From the NCBI GenBank assembly GCA_002331025.1, contig DCYG01000038.1:1-6512 (forward strand): a stretch of 6,512 nt of DNA, written 5' to 3'. Of this stretch, positions 1 to 6,250 are shown piece after piece. The notes under the pieces are model-generated. The model saw only the letters and a program-made list of their open reading frames with translations. It did no database searches and was not told where the DNA came from. A program made the translations under genes and the position numbers. This DNA comes from Firmicutes bacterium UBA2116 (GTDB lineage Bacteria > Bacillota > Clostridia > Tissierellales > Sedimentibacteraceae). The stretch's first letter is position 1; the number at the start of each line of letters is the position of its first letter.

Positions 1-43
1 CCCGTCTTCCGGCGCCTTGCAGGATGAACTTTTTCAACAGCCT
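1..43 (+). repeat. Right part of a dispersed palindromic (MITE-like) repeat
   Basis: This GC-rich stretch ends in ACTTTTTCAACAGCCT (28-43). Its reverse complement, AGGCTGTTGAAAAAGT, matches the start of the repeat at the other end of the window (AGGCTGCTGAAAAAGC, 6432-6447) apart from one internal base and the last base. Further in, CTTGCAGGATGA mirrors the CCCCCCTGCG of the other copy, so the imperfect terminal inverted repeat is about 25 bp. The first four bases (CCCG) equal the last four of the window, and the two pieces read as one continuous element. Its composition differs sharply from the AT-rich DNA that begins at 44. No coding is visible. I infer a non-autonomous mobile or extragenic palindromic element; its family is not identified. 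Confidence 0.7.
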
Positions 44-57
44 ATTAAAAAACGTAC

Positions 58-63
58 AGGAGG
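58..63 (+). promoter_or_regulatory. Ribosome binding site that fixes the nitroreductase start
   Basis: AGGAGG lies 8 nt before the ATG at 72. This places the start there and not at the in-frame ATG at 24, whose first codons lie inside the repeat and which has no Shine-Dalgarno sequence. Confidence 0.85.
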
Positions 64-71
64 AAATAAAT

Positions 72-587
72 ATGTTGGAAATTATTAAGAGCAGAAGGTC
101 AATAAGAAAATTCAAAGAAGAAAAGCTACCTAAGGAAATCATAGTAGAAATACTCAAAGCGGGTTTGCTGGCACCTACATCTAAAAATAAAAAACCGGTG
201 GAATTTATTGTAGTGGAGGATAAAGAAGCCATCAACAAATTAAAGGAATGTAAAAGCAAAGGCGGGGACGGATTAAATACGGCAGCATGTGCCATAGTTG
301 TTGCTTGTGATTGTGATAAAAGCGATGTGTGGGTGGAGGATTCATCTATTGCTGCATCATATATGCAGTTACAAATAGAAGAGCTTGGATTAGGCTCTGT
401 CTGGATACAGATGAGGAAGAGATTTAATGATAATGGAGATGCTGAAAATCAAGTGCGAAACATTTTAAACATTCCTGACTATTACGGAATTGTATGTATT
501 TTGGCAATAGGATATAAAAATGATAAGATGAGGTCTTATGATGAAAATGACATCGATGTAACAAAAGTTCATTATGAAAAATATTAG
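72..587 (+). CDS. Nitroreductase-family FMN-dependent oxidoreductase
   Basis: This is a 171-residue single-domain flavoprotein, a normal length for the short nitroreductases. The family binds FMN as a homodimer in the cytoplasm and reduces nitro compounds, quinones or other electron acceptors with NAD(P)H. The true substrate cannot be told from sequence. Visible marks are the N-terminal FMN phosphate-binding stretch RRSIRKF (residues 8-14), the APTSKNKKP turn (34-42), ELGLGSVWI (104-112), LAIGY (144-148) and the usual KVHYEKY-type C-terminus, so the protein appears intact. The start at 72 is chosen for its AGGAGG. An in-frame ATG at 24 would add 16 residues encoded partly by the flanking repeat and is unlikely. 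No native promoter is visible because the repeat ends only 14 bp before the ribosome binding site. Downstream it abuts a gene remnant in another frame. Confidence 0.88.
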   Translation: MLEIIKSRRSIRKFKEEKLPKEIIVEILKAGLLAPTSKNKKPVEFIVVEDKEAINKLKECKSKGGDGLNTAACAIVVACDCDKSDVWVEDSSIAASYMQLQIEELGLGSVWIQMRKRFNDNGDAENQVRNILNIPDYYGIVCILAIGYKNDKMRSYDENDIDVTKVHYEKY

Positions 588-733
588 TAATTGAAATTGA
601 TGCTGATAAAAACTCTGAATTAAAAGGAGCGGGAACTATCAGCTCTGATAATTCAAGAGTAAAAATAGTAGTTGTCGAAGCAAACGAAGAAAAAATAATT
701 GCAGCCGATACATATAATTTGTGCAAGGAGTGA
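578..733 (+). pseudogene. 3' remnant of an unidentified gene
   Basis: A frame (position 578 = codon start) is open from just after a TGA at 575 to the TGA at 731-733, giving about 51 residues. It begins KILVIEIDADKNSELKG and ends AADTYNLCKE. It has no ATG, GTG or usable TTG near its start and no ribosome binding site, and its first codons overlap the end of the nitroreductase gene. It still reads like protein, with hydrophobic/charged alternation (VKIVVVEANEEKIIAAD) suggesting beta strands. Its stop lies 5 nt before the TTG of the next gene, whose AAGGAG is formed by its last two codons (Lys-Glu). That tight spacing is typical of an operon pair. I infer that this is the surviving C-terminus of a former upstream partner of the AmmeMemo gene. 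I do not recognise the family. Chance openness of a short frame is the alternative. Confidence 0.5.
725..730 (+). promoter_or_regulatory. Ribosome binding site that selects a TTG start
   Basis: AAGGAG is followed after 8 nt by TTG at 739. A GTG at 721 opens the same frame but has no Shine-Dalgarno sequence at proper distance and would place this AAGGAG inside the gene, so TTG 739 is preferred. Confidence 0.75.
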
Positions 734-738
734 TTTTA

Positions 739-2124
739 TTGTCTATAAAAAATACTTTTATAGTTCCTCATCCGCCATTGATTGTTCCTAGGGTAGGAAG
801 AGGACAGGAAATAAAAATCGAAGAAACAGTAAAAGCTTATGATAAGATAGCCAGGAAAATAGCTGAATTAAGACCTGATACGATTGTTGTGGCTACTCCG
901 CATTCAATCATGTACTCCGACTACATACATATATCACCGGGAAAGGGAGCAAAGGGTGATTTCGGAGAATTTGGAGAACCGGATATTAAATATGAGGCAG
1001 ATTATGATACGGAATTTGTGCATAAACTATCGGAGCTGGCTGAACGGCAGGATATACCTGCGGGAACGTTGGGTGAAAGAAAAAAATCATTAGATCATGG
1101 CACGATGGTACCTTTATATTTTATCAACAAGTATTATACCGGCTATAAATTAGTACGTATAGGTATTTCAGGTCTGTCATCCATAGACCATTACGATTTT
1201 GGCAGGTGCATTGCAGATGCGGCAGAGAAACTTAACAGGAATGTTGTTTTTATTGCAAGCGGTGATTTGTCTCACATGCTTAAGGATGAAGGACCGTACG
1301 GATATTCGGATGAGGGTCCGGCATTTGATAAGGAAGTCACCGAAGCCATGAATAGCGGTAATTTTATGCGTTTTCTGACATTTGACGAAGAATTTTGTGA
1401 AGCTGCAGCAGAATGTGGACTTCGTTCCTTCATAATGATGGCAGGAGCTTTAGATGGCAGAGCTGTTAACTCGGAATTGTTGTCATACGAGGGTACTTAC
1501 GGTGTTGGATATGCCGTTGCATCCTTTGAAGTTACAGGCAGTGATGATAACAGGCGCTTTGGCAGATTATACGGCATGGAGGAGGAAGAAAGGATAAATA
1601 GTCTGAGAAAAAACGAAGATGAATACGTTCGTTTAGCAAGAAGAACGCTTGAAAGCTATGTGATTCACCATAATAAGCTTGAGAAACCGGATAATTTGCC
1701 GTCAGAAATGCTTACCGGCAAAGCCGGCGTATTCGTTTCATTGAAGATGGACGGACAACTGAGAGGATGTATAGGAACCGTTTCAGCTGCAACTGAATGT
1801 ATAGCGGATGAAATTATACAAAATGCCATCAGTGCAGGCATGGAGGATCCCAGATTCAATCCGGTTACTAAAAAAGAATTAAATAAAATTCAGTATTCGG
1901 TTGATGTTTTAAAGGAATCTGAGCCAATCAAATCTATAAGTCAGCTTAATACAAAACAATACGGAGTAATAGTTAAAAAAGGAAGAAGAAGCGGTCTTCT
2001 TTTGCCTAATCTCGAAGGTATAGACACTCCGGAAGAGCAGGTAAGCATAGCTTTAAAAAAGGCGGGAATCAATCCCGGCGACGATTACGCTATGGAGAGA
2101 TTTGAGGTTGTAAGGCATAATTGA
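739..2124 (+). CDS. AmmeMemoRadiSam system protein, MEMO-like/AMMECR1 fusion
   Basis: From the TTG at 739 the product has 461 residues and two domains. The N-terminal part (about 1-270) resembles class III extradiol dioxygenase subunit B and MEMO proteins. It has PHPPLIVP near the start with H11, ATPHS (H55), DHGTMVPLYF (H120) and ASGDLSH (D176, H179), candidate metal-site residues for this fold. After a charged linker, the AMMECR1 domain runs from about 294 (DEYVRLARRTLESYV) to the end and carries its hallmark LRGCIGT (341-347). Such proteins usually sit near a radical SAM partner, hence the system name; the biochemical role is not settled, so none is assigned. No radical SAM gene lies in this window: an SDR gene follows after 87 bp and a gene remnant precedes. 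It was probably once translated with that remnant (stop-to-start gap 5 nt). No terminator is evident after it. The domain assignment is firm, the function open. Confidence 0.87.
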   Translation: MSIKNTFIVPHPPLIVPRVGRGQEIKIEETVKAYDKIARKIAELRPDTIVVATPHSIMYSDYIHISPGKGAKGDFGEFGEPDIKYEADYDTEFVHKLSELAERQDIPAGTLGERKKSLDHGTMVPLYFINKYYTGYKLVRIGISGLSSIDHYDFGRCIADAAEKLNRNVVFIASGDLSHMLKDEGPYGYSDEGPAFDKEVTEAMNSGNFMRFLTFDEEFCEAAAECGLRSFIMMAGALDGRAVNSELLSYEGTYGVGYAVASFEVTGSDDNRRFGRLYGMEEEERINSLRKNEDEYVRLARRTLESYVIHHNKLEKPDNLPSEMLTGKAGVFVSLKMDGQLRGCIGTVSAATECIADEIIQNAISAGMEDPRFNPVTKKELNKIQYSVDVLKESEPIKSISQLNTKQYGVIVKKGRRSGLLLPNLEGIDTPEEQVSIALKKAGINPGDDYAMERFEVVRHN

Positions 2125-2130
2125 AGAAAA

Positions 2131-2159
2131 AAGTTTAACATTCTTAATTAGGGTATAAT
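2131..2159 (+). promoter_or_regulatory. Candidate promoter of the SDR gene
   Basis: A perfect TATAAT (2154-2159) lies about 50 bp before the SDR start. The -35 region is weak: at a 17-bp spacing it reads AAGTTT (2131-2136). A TTTAAC at 2134-2139 would give only 14 bp. The -10 box lies inside the palindrome GTATAATAAAGTTATAC (2153-2169), which could be an operator. Confidence 0.5.
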
Positions 2160-2185
2160 AAAGTTATACTTATTAACAACTTATT
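2153..2185 (+). promoter_or_regulatory. Candidate operator: palindrome plus 11-bp-phased direct repeat
   Basis: GTATAA (2153-2158) and TTATAC (2164-2169) are perfect inverted arms around TAAAG, covering the -10 box and probable transcription start. Directly after, ACTTATT occurs at 2168-2174 and 2179-2185, 11 bp or one helical turn apart. Both motifs sit where a repressor would block the SDR promoter. AT-rich DNA makes such patterns by chance, so confidence is modest. Confidence 0.3.
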
Positions 2186-2211
2186 GGATATTAATGTGAG
2201 GAGATTTATGC

Positions 2212-2979
2212 ATGTCAAATTTATTTAGTTTAAAAGGAAAGGTTGCTCTTGTAACGGGAGCATCATCAGGGTTAGGAGTACAATTTGCAACAGCGCTTGC
2301 AAGAGAAGGTGCTGATGTTGCCATAGTTGCAAGAAGAATGGAAAGGCTGAACGATGTAAAGTCTGAGCTGGAAAAACTCGGAGTCAGAGTTCTTTCTGTT
2401 CAATGCGACGTAACGGATGTGGAGCAGGTGAAGAAAGCTGTTGAAAATGTTAAGGAGCACTTTGGAAGAATTGATATTCTTGTCAATAATGCAGGAGTAG
2501 GATTTGCGGAGCCTGCTGAACTGCAAACTGACGAACAATGGAATAAAATGATCGGTCTCAATCTGAATGCAGTATACTTTGTTGCGAGAGAAGTGGGCAA
2601 GGTAATGATAGAGCAGAAATACGGCAAAATAATAAACATAGGTTCAATTCACAGTACGGTTGCAATGAATGCCTTCCCGGTATCAGCGTACATGACGGCA
2701 AAGGGCGGAGTTATGGCCATGAGCAAGGCACTGGCGGTTGAGTGGGCTAAATACAACATTACAGTAAATACAATCGGACCTTCATATTTTGAGAGTGAGA
2801 TGACATCGGCAATTGTATCCGATCCAACATTTGAGCCGGTATTAAAAGCTTATTGCCCGATGGGCAGAGTAGGTAAAAAAGGAGAGCTTGACGGAGCAGT
2901 AGTGTATTTCGCTTCCGATGCCTCAAGCTTTACCACAGGACAGTATCTTGCTGTAGACGGCGGCTGGACAGCAATTTAA
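2212..2979 (+). CDS. SDR-family NAD(P)-dependent oxidoreductase (gluconate 5-dehydrogenase-like)
   Basis: This is a 255-residue classical short-chain dehydrogenase of full length. It has the nucleotide-binding TGASSGLG (15-22), D66 in CDV, NNAG (92-95), N117 in LNLN, and the catalytic Y160xxxK164 in SAYMTAKGG. The Arg pair after the second strand (R41-R42) suggests NADP(H) preference. The usual Ser-13-Tyr spacing is stretched: S145 in IGSIH is 15 residues before Y160, a variation I associate with clostridial SDRs labelled gluconate 5-dehydrogenase-like. It ends with the typical YLAVDGGW. Subfamily likeness does not prove the substrate; other sugars, polyols or ketones are possible. The start is set by GAGGAG (2198-2203), 8 nt before the ATG; a nearby ATG at 2208 soon hits a stop in its frame. 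It has its own promoter and a terminator right after it, so it is probably a single-gene unit. Confidence 0.88.
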   Translation: MSNLFSLKGKVALVTGASSGLGVQFATALAREGADVAIVARRMERLNDVKSELEKLGVRVLSVQCDVTDVEQVKKAVENVKEHFGRIDILVNNAGVGFAEPAELQTDEQWNKMIGLNLNAVYFVAREVGKVMIEQKYGKIINIGSIHSTVAMNAFPVSAYMTAKGGVMAMSKALAVEWAKYNITVNTIGPSYFESEMTSAIVSDPTFEPVLKAYCPMGRVGKKGELDGAVVYFASDASSFTTGQYLAVDGGWTAI

Positions 2980-2990
2980 GCAAATATGAT

Positions 2991-3029
2991 AAAGTACTTA
3001 GGTTTATAGCTTAAGTGCTTTGTTTTTTT
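2991..3029 (+). terminator. Rho-independent terminator after the SDR gene
   Basis: AAAGTACTTA (2991-3000) pairs with TAAGTGCTTT (3012-3021), with one G-T wobble. Two further inner pairs (one wobble) leave a 7-nt loop. A G and seven T (3023-3029) follow. It lies 12 bp after the SDR stop and separates this gene from fbp. Confidence 0.85.
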
Positions 3030-3068
3030 CTGTACTTAATATTTTAAATGCAAATTAAAACCGATAAT

Positions 3069-3099
3069 TTGATGACATCAATAATATTTGTGCTATAAT
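3069..3099 (+). promoter_or_regulatory. Extended -10 promoter of fbp with a palindrome on the -35
   Basis: TGCTATAAT (3091-3099) is a perfect extended -10 element. The nearest -35-like hexamer is TTGATG (3069-3074) with a long 19-bp spacer, tolerable given the TGn motif. The -35 hexamer is the left arm of a perfect 13-bp palindrome, TTGATGACATCAA (3069-3081), a candidate operator. Transcription would begin near 3106, giving a leader of roughly 47 nt. Confidence 0.7.
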
Positions 3100-3152
3100 A
3101 TATAGTATAAGTAATAATCAGTTAATGGAGAATTCTAATTAAGGAGTGTACC

Positions 3153-5147
3153 ATGCCATATTCAAGTGAGGATGCAGTATTAGATTTAAAACAAGAGCTT
3201 CGTTATTTAAAGCTGCTGTCAAAACAATTCCCTACAATTGCTTCCGCATGTACGGAAATTATTAATTTGCAGGCAATATTAAATCTTCCTAAAAGCACGG
3301 AGCATTTTTTATCGGATATTCATGGGGAGTACGAATCATTTAACCATGTCCTTAGAAACGGCTCGGGAAATATAAAACGCAAAATTACCGAAGTTTTCGG
3401 AGATATAATGAGTGAGAAAGAAATTAAAGCTTTGGCAACTCTCATTTATTATCCGGAGCAAAAATTAGAAATCATTCATAAACAGGAAGAAAACATAGAA
3501 GAATGGTACAAGATTACTATTTACCGCCTTATTGAAGTCAGCAGAAAAGCAGCATTTAAATACACAAGGATGAAGGTAAGAAAAGCACTGCCCGCAGAGT
3601 TTGCATATATTATAGAAGAATTAATGCACAGAGGACCTGAAGAGTATGACAAGGAAGAATATTACAGCGAAATTATTAATTCAATTATAAGGGTCGGCAG
3701 AGCTGATGAATTTATCATTGCTATGTCAAAGCTTATTCAAAGGCTGGTTATAGACAGATTACATATTGTAGGAGATATATTTGACAGGGGACCCGGTGCG
3801 GAAAAGGTAATGGAAACACTTTTGAATTATCATTCTGTGGATATCCAATGGGGAAATCATGATGTATTGTGGATGGCAGCTGCCGCCGGAAGTGAAGCAA
3901 GCATTGCCACAGTAATCAGAATTTGCACAAGGTATGCGAATTTAGATACGATCGAGGATGGATACGGCATCAATATGCTGCCTCTTGCGACCTTTGCCTT
4001 GGAATTTTACGGTGATGACGAGTGCGTACAGTTTAAACCAAAATTAGAAAACGGCATAGTTTGTACGGACAATGATTTAAAGCTTATAGCTAAAATGCAT
4101 AAGGCAATTTCTATTATACAATTTAAACTGGAAGGGGAAATCATTAAAAGAAGACCTCATTTCTGCATGGAAGACAGGTTGCTGCTTGAAAAAATCAACT
4201 ATCAAGAGGGAACGATTGAATTAAACGGTAAAATATATGTGCTTAATGATAATAATTTCCCGACCATTGACCCTATGAGCCCTTATCAATTGACTAAAGA
4301 AGAAAGGGATTTAATCGATAAGTTAAAGTTTTCATTTTTAAACAGTGAAAAGCTGCAGAAGCATATCAGGTTTTTGTTGTCAAACGGAAGTATGTATTTG
4401 AAATTCAATTCAAATCTTTTGTATCACGGATGCATTCCCGTTAATGAGGATGGAACGTTCAAGAAGGTTAAAATCGGGTCTTCAGGAAAATGCTATAGCG
4501 GAAAAGCGTATTTTGACCGGCTTGATACATTGGTAAGAGAAGGATATTTCCATGAAAATAATCCTGAAGCAAAGCTGTACGGCATGGATATAACTTGGTA
4601 TTTGTGGACCGGCCCTGATTCTCCGTTATTCGGCAAGGATAAAATGACTACCTTCGAAAGATATTTTATCGATGAAAAAGAAACCCATAAAGAAAAGAAA
4701 AGTCATTATTTTAAATTAGAAGAAAGTGAAAAAATGTGCCGGATAATATTTAAAGAATTCGGATTGAATCCGGACACCTCACATATTATAAACGGTCATG
4801 TACCTGTTAAAAGTAAAAGCGGTGAAAGTCCTATAAAAGCAAATGGAAAGCTTATAGTTATAGATGGCGGTTTTTCAAAGGCTTATCAGGGTACAACGGG
4901 GATAGCAGGATACACTCTGACATATAATTCTTACGGTCTGCTGCTTGTTTCTCACGATCCTTTCGAATCAACACAAAAAGCCATTGAGGAAGAAAAGGAT
5001 ATTCATTCCACAACGATGGTTCTTGAAAAGGAATTAGAAAGAAAAAGAGTGAGGGATACGGATAACGGCAAGGAGATAATTGCACAAATAAAAGATTTGG
5101 AAATGCTTTTGGACGCATACAGAATAGGCTTAATTAAAGAACAGTAA
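3153..5147 (+). CDS. fbp: Fructose-1,6-bisphosphatase, class III
   Basis: This is a 664-residue cytoplasmic enzyme, within the usual length of the Firmicute-type (class III) phosphatases. It hydrolyses fructose 1,6-bisphosphate to fructose 6-phosphate and phosphate, the committed step of gluconeogenesis. It is unrelated to class I/II FBPases and has a metallophosphatase core. The metal-site motifs are in order: DIHG (55-58), GDIFDRG (207-213), GNHD (234-237), and the C-terminal INGHVPV around N547-H549 with VIDGGFSKAY (D571). The stretch between about 240 and 540 is the family-specific insertion and carries no gap or frameshift. AAGGAG (3141-3146), 6 nt before the ATG, supports the start. It has its own promoter after a terminator, so expression is independent of the SDR gene. 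Downstream, ytrH follows after 56 bp through a hairpin. In Bacillus the enzyme needs Mn2+ and is activated by PEP; no regulation is legible here beyond the promoter palindrome. Confidence 0.96.
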   Translation: MPYSSEDAVLDLKQELRYLKLLSKQFPTIASACTEIINLQAILNLPKSTEHFLSDIHGEYESFNHVLRNGSGNIKRKITEVFGDIMSEKEIKALATLIYYPEQKLEIIHKQEENIEEWYKITIYRLIEVSRKAAFKYTRMKVRKALPAEFAYIIEELMHRGPEEYDKEEYYSEIINSIIRVGRADEFIIAMSKLIQRLVIDRLHIVGDIFDRGPGAEKVMETLLNYHSVDIQWGNHDVLWMAAAAGSEASIATVIRICTRYANLDTIEDGYGINMLPLATFALEFYGDDECVQFKPKLENGIVCTDNDLKLIAKMHKAISIIQFKLEGEIIKRRPHFCMEDRLLLEKINYQEGTIELNGKIYVLNDNNFPTIDPMSPYQLTKEERDLIDKLKFSFLNSEKLQKHIRFLLSNGSMYLKFNSNLLYHGCIPVNEDGTFKKVKIGSSGKCYSGKAYFDRLDTLVREGYFHENNPEAKLYGMDITWYLWTGPDSPLFGKDKMTTFERYFIDEKETHKEKKSHYFKLEESEKMCRIIFKEFGLNPDTSHIINGHVPVKSKSGESPIKANGKLIVIDGGFSKAYQGTTGIAGYTLTYNSYGLLLVSHDPFESTQKAIEEEKDIHSTTMVLEKELERKRVRDTDNGKEIIAQIKDLEMLLDAYRIGLIKEQ

Positions 5148-5153
5148 GTTTAA

Positions 5154-5182
5154 TCATAAAGACATTTCATCAATCATACCAT
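5154..5182 (+). promoter_or_regulatory. Candidate sigma-E-type promoter of ytrHI
   Basis: CATACCAT (5175-5182) matches the mother-cell sigma-E -10 consensus (CATACAnT) with one mismatch. TCATAAA (5154-5160) is a partial match to the -35 (roughly TCATATT), with a 14-nt spacer, which is the right distance. Transcription would begin near 5189, leaving a 15-nt leader with the ribosome binding site. In B. subtilis ytrH and ytrI are known sigma-E genes, which supports the reading. Confidence 0.5.
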
Positions 5183-5210
5183 TTATAGAAGGTTGGTGAT
5201 GAAATGTCTT
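5159..5210 (+). terminator. 14-bp hairpin between fbp and ytrH, overlapping the ytrH start
   Basis: AAGACATTTCATCA (5159-5172) is perfectly complementary to TGATGAAATGTCTT (5197-5210), with a 24-nt loop. CTTTTTATT follows (5211-5219), a modest T tract. It could end fbp transcription. The right arm contains the ytrH start codon (5204) and part of its ribosome binding site, so in read-through RNA it would also hide the start. The T tract falls in codons 3-6 of ytrH, an unusual place for a plain terminator. Confidence 0.6.
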
Positions 5211-5542
5211 CTTTTTATTCAAGTATTGTGCAAAATTTTTTGATAAGCTTCGGGGTTGTAATCGGTGCCAGTTTGTTTTCGGGAATTGGTGCTATAATAA
5301 CCAATCATCCTCCTTATAAAATTATGATGCAGGTTGCGAGCTCCATTAAAATCTGGGCAATAGCTGCATCATTAGGAGGTACATTTTCTTCCTTTGCGGT
5401 TATAGAAAAAGGTATTTTTGACGGTGAAATAAAAACCTTGGCAAAACAGGCCCTTTATATATTGATATCTTTGTCGGGAGCAAACATAGGATATGAATTT
5501 ATAAGATTGCTGCAAAGGTGTGGTTACATATGGGGAAGGTAA
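5204..5542 (+). CDS. ytrH: Sporulation membrane protein YtrH
   Basis: This is a 112-residue hydrophobic protein with three likely membrane segments (about 11-33, 47-67 and 80-101), matching YtrH of spore formers in length and character (NHPPYKIMMQVASSIKIWAI region, GANIGYEF near the end). In B. subtilis YtrH and YtrI are made in the mother cell and are needed for efficient sporulation; the molecular action is not known. The ribosome binding site is read as GGTGAT (5195-5200) or the weaker GAAGG (5188-5192). Both lie just before the ATG, and GGTGAT is partly inside the right arm of the intergenic hairpin. The last 13 bases overlap the start of ytrI, implying coupled translation. Confidence rests on family resemblance plus the diagnostic neighbour. 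Confidence 0.88.
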   Translation: MSSFYSSIVQNFLISFGVVIGASLFSGIGAIITNHPPYKIMMQVASSIKIWAIAASLGGTFSSFAVIEKGIFDGEIKTLAKQALYILISLSGANIGYEFIRLLQRCGYIWGR

Positions 5543-6030
5543 ACAATGCAGGATATAAGTTCTTTATATGCTTTTTAACGGGTATGCTGTGGGGAGTAAT
5601 AATCGGAGCATTAGGAATCAGCACAATTATAAGCTATAGGATGGATGCCTTTTATGAAGAAATTGCTTATCTGGAAAATACAATAACAGATAAGGATGAA
5701 AAGCTTGAGAAATTGGAAAACTCCATTAATCAATCAAGCATTGTTTTGAAGGATATCATTATTGATTTGGATTTTTCAAGCTTCAGCAAGGAGCAAATAG
5801 ATAAGATAGACAGTATTTCCATAGAAAAGGCAATTAAGGAGAAGTTTACATCATTATTGGGAAAGGAAGTAAAGAATCTGGATGCAGATATATTGATGCA
5901 GGTAATCGACAAAAGAATTTTAAAATTTGATGCAGCGGAGTATCAACTGACAGTAAGTAAATTAATATTATCCGATGTATTGAAATTATGGGTTAAGGTT
6001 TCCGTAACGGAAGTGCATTACCCCTATTGA
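5530..6030 (+). CDS. ytrI: Sporulation membrane protein YtrI
   Basis: This 166-residue protein has one N-terminal membrane segment (about 9-34, FFICFLTGMLWGVIIGALGI onwards). A short coiled-coil-like, charged stretch follows (about 40-65, EEIAYLEN...KDEKLEKLENS), then a soluble C-terminal domain of about 100 residues that would face the outside or intermembrane space of the forespore. This fits YtrI, the partner of YtrH in sporulation. The start at ATG 5530 is preferred: AAAGGTG (5514-5520) sits 9 nt upstream inside the end of ytrH. A GTG at 5518 in the same frame would add four residues but lacks a ribosome binding site. The gene overlaps ytrH by 13 bp and so is probably translated from the same message. 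No clear terminator follows it. Confidence 0.82.
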   Translation: MGKVNNAGYKFFICFLTGMLWGVIIGALGISTIISYRMDAFYEEIAYLENTITDKDEKLEKLENSINQSSIVLKDIIIDLDFSSFSKEQIDKIDSISIEKAIKEKFTSLLGKEVKNLDADILMQVIDKRILKFDAAEYQLTVSKLILSDVLKLWVKVSVTEVHYPY

Positions 6031-6250
6031 GTTTACGTTTTTATTGCAATTTAATAAATAATAAAAGTAATTTCAATTTTAAATTTTAGTGCCATGCAAA
6101 TTATAAAAGCTTTGGAAAATTTAAATCAGTATCAAAAAAACTGTTCCGGTTAAAATATAAGTACATAAAAAATTAATCAGCAAGAAAGGCAGCAACACAC
6201 ATAAGTAACACGAGGTAACAACACATATCATTGCTGATAGGGAGATTTAT
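6031..6250 (+). other. AT-rich intergenic region before the small basic protein gene
   Basis: No gene is seen in these 220 bp. No convincing T-tract terminator ends ytrI. A weak sigma-F/G-like promoter is possible: GTATC (6129-6133), 14 nt, then GGTTAAAATA (6148-6157). Closer to the gene, ATCAGCAA (6176-6183) and TTGCTGAT (6231-6238) are inverted and enclose a stretch with near repeats (CAACACACATA and CAACACATA; GTAACA twice). Confidence 0.45.

Noticed and set aside
24..71. N-terminal extension of the nitroreductase from the ATG at 24
   Set aside because: No ribosome binding site, its first codons lie in the repeat, and the family signature starts right at the ATG at 72 behind AGGAGG.
424..726. 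100-codon minus-strand frame opposite the nitroreductase end and the remnant
   Set aside because: Composition is that of an antisense shadow, with no ribosome binding site or recognisable motif; the + strand explains the region better.
721..738. GTG start for the AmmeMemo protein
   Set aside because: The AAGGAG at 725-730 is correctly spaced for TTG 739 and would be internal if GTG were used.
2272..2639. Two overlapping minus-strand frames inside the SDR gene
   Set aside because: They lie entirely opposite strongly conserved SDR codons and lack starts with ribosome binding sites.
5518..5529. GTG start of ytrI
   Set aside because: No ribosome binding site at proper distance, while AAAGGTG fits the ATG at 5530.
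6176..6238. Riboswitch or T-box leader before the small protein gene
   Set aside because: Only one 8-bp stem with a long loop is visible; no T-box sequence, conserved aptamer core or terminator pair was seen.
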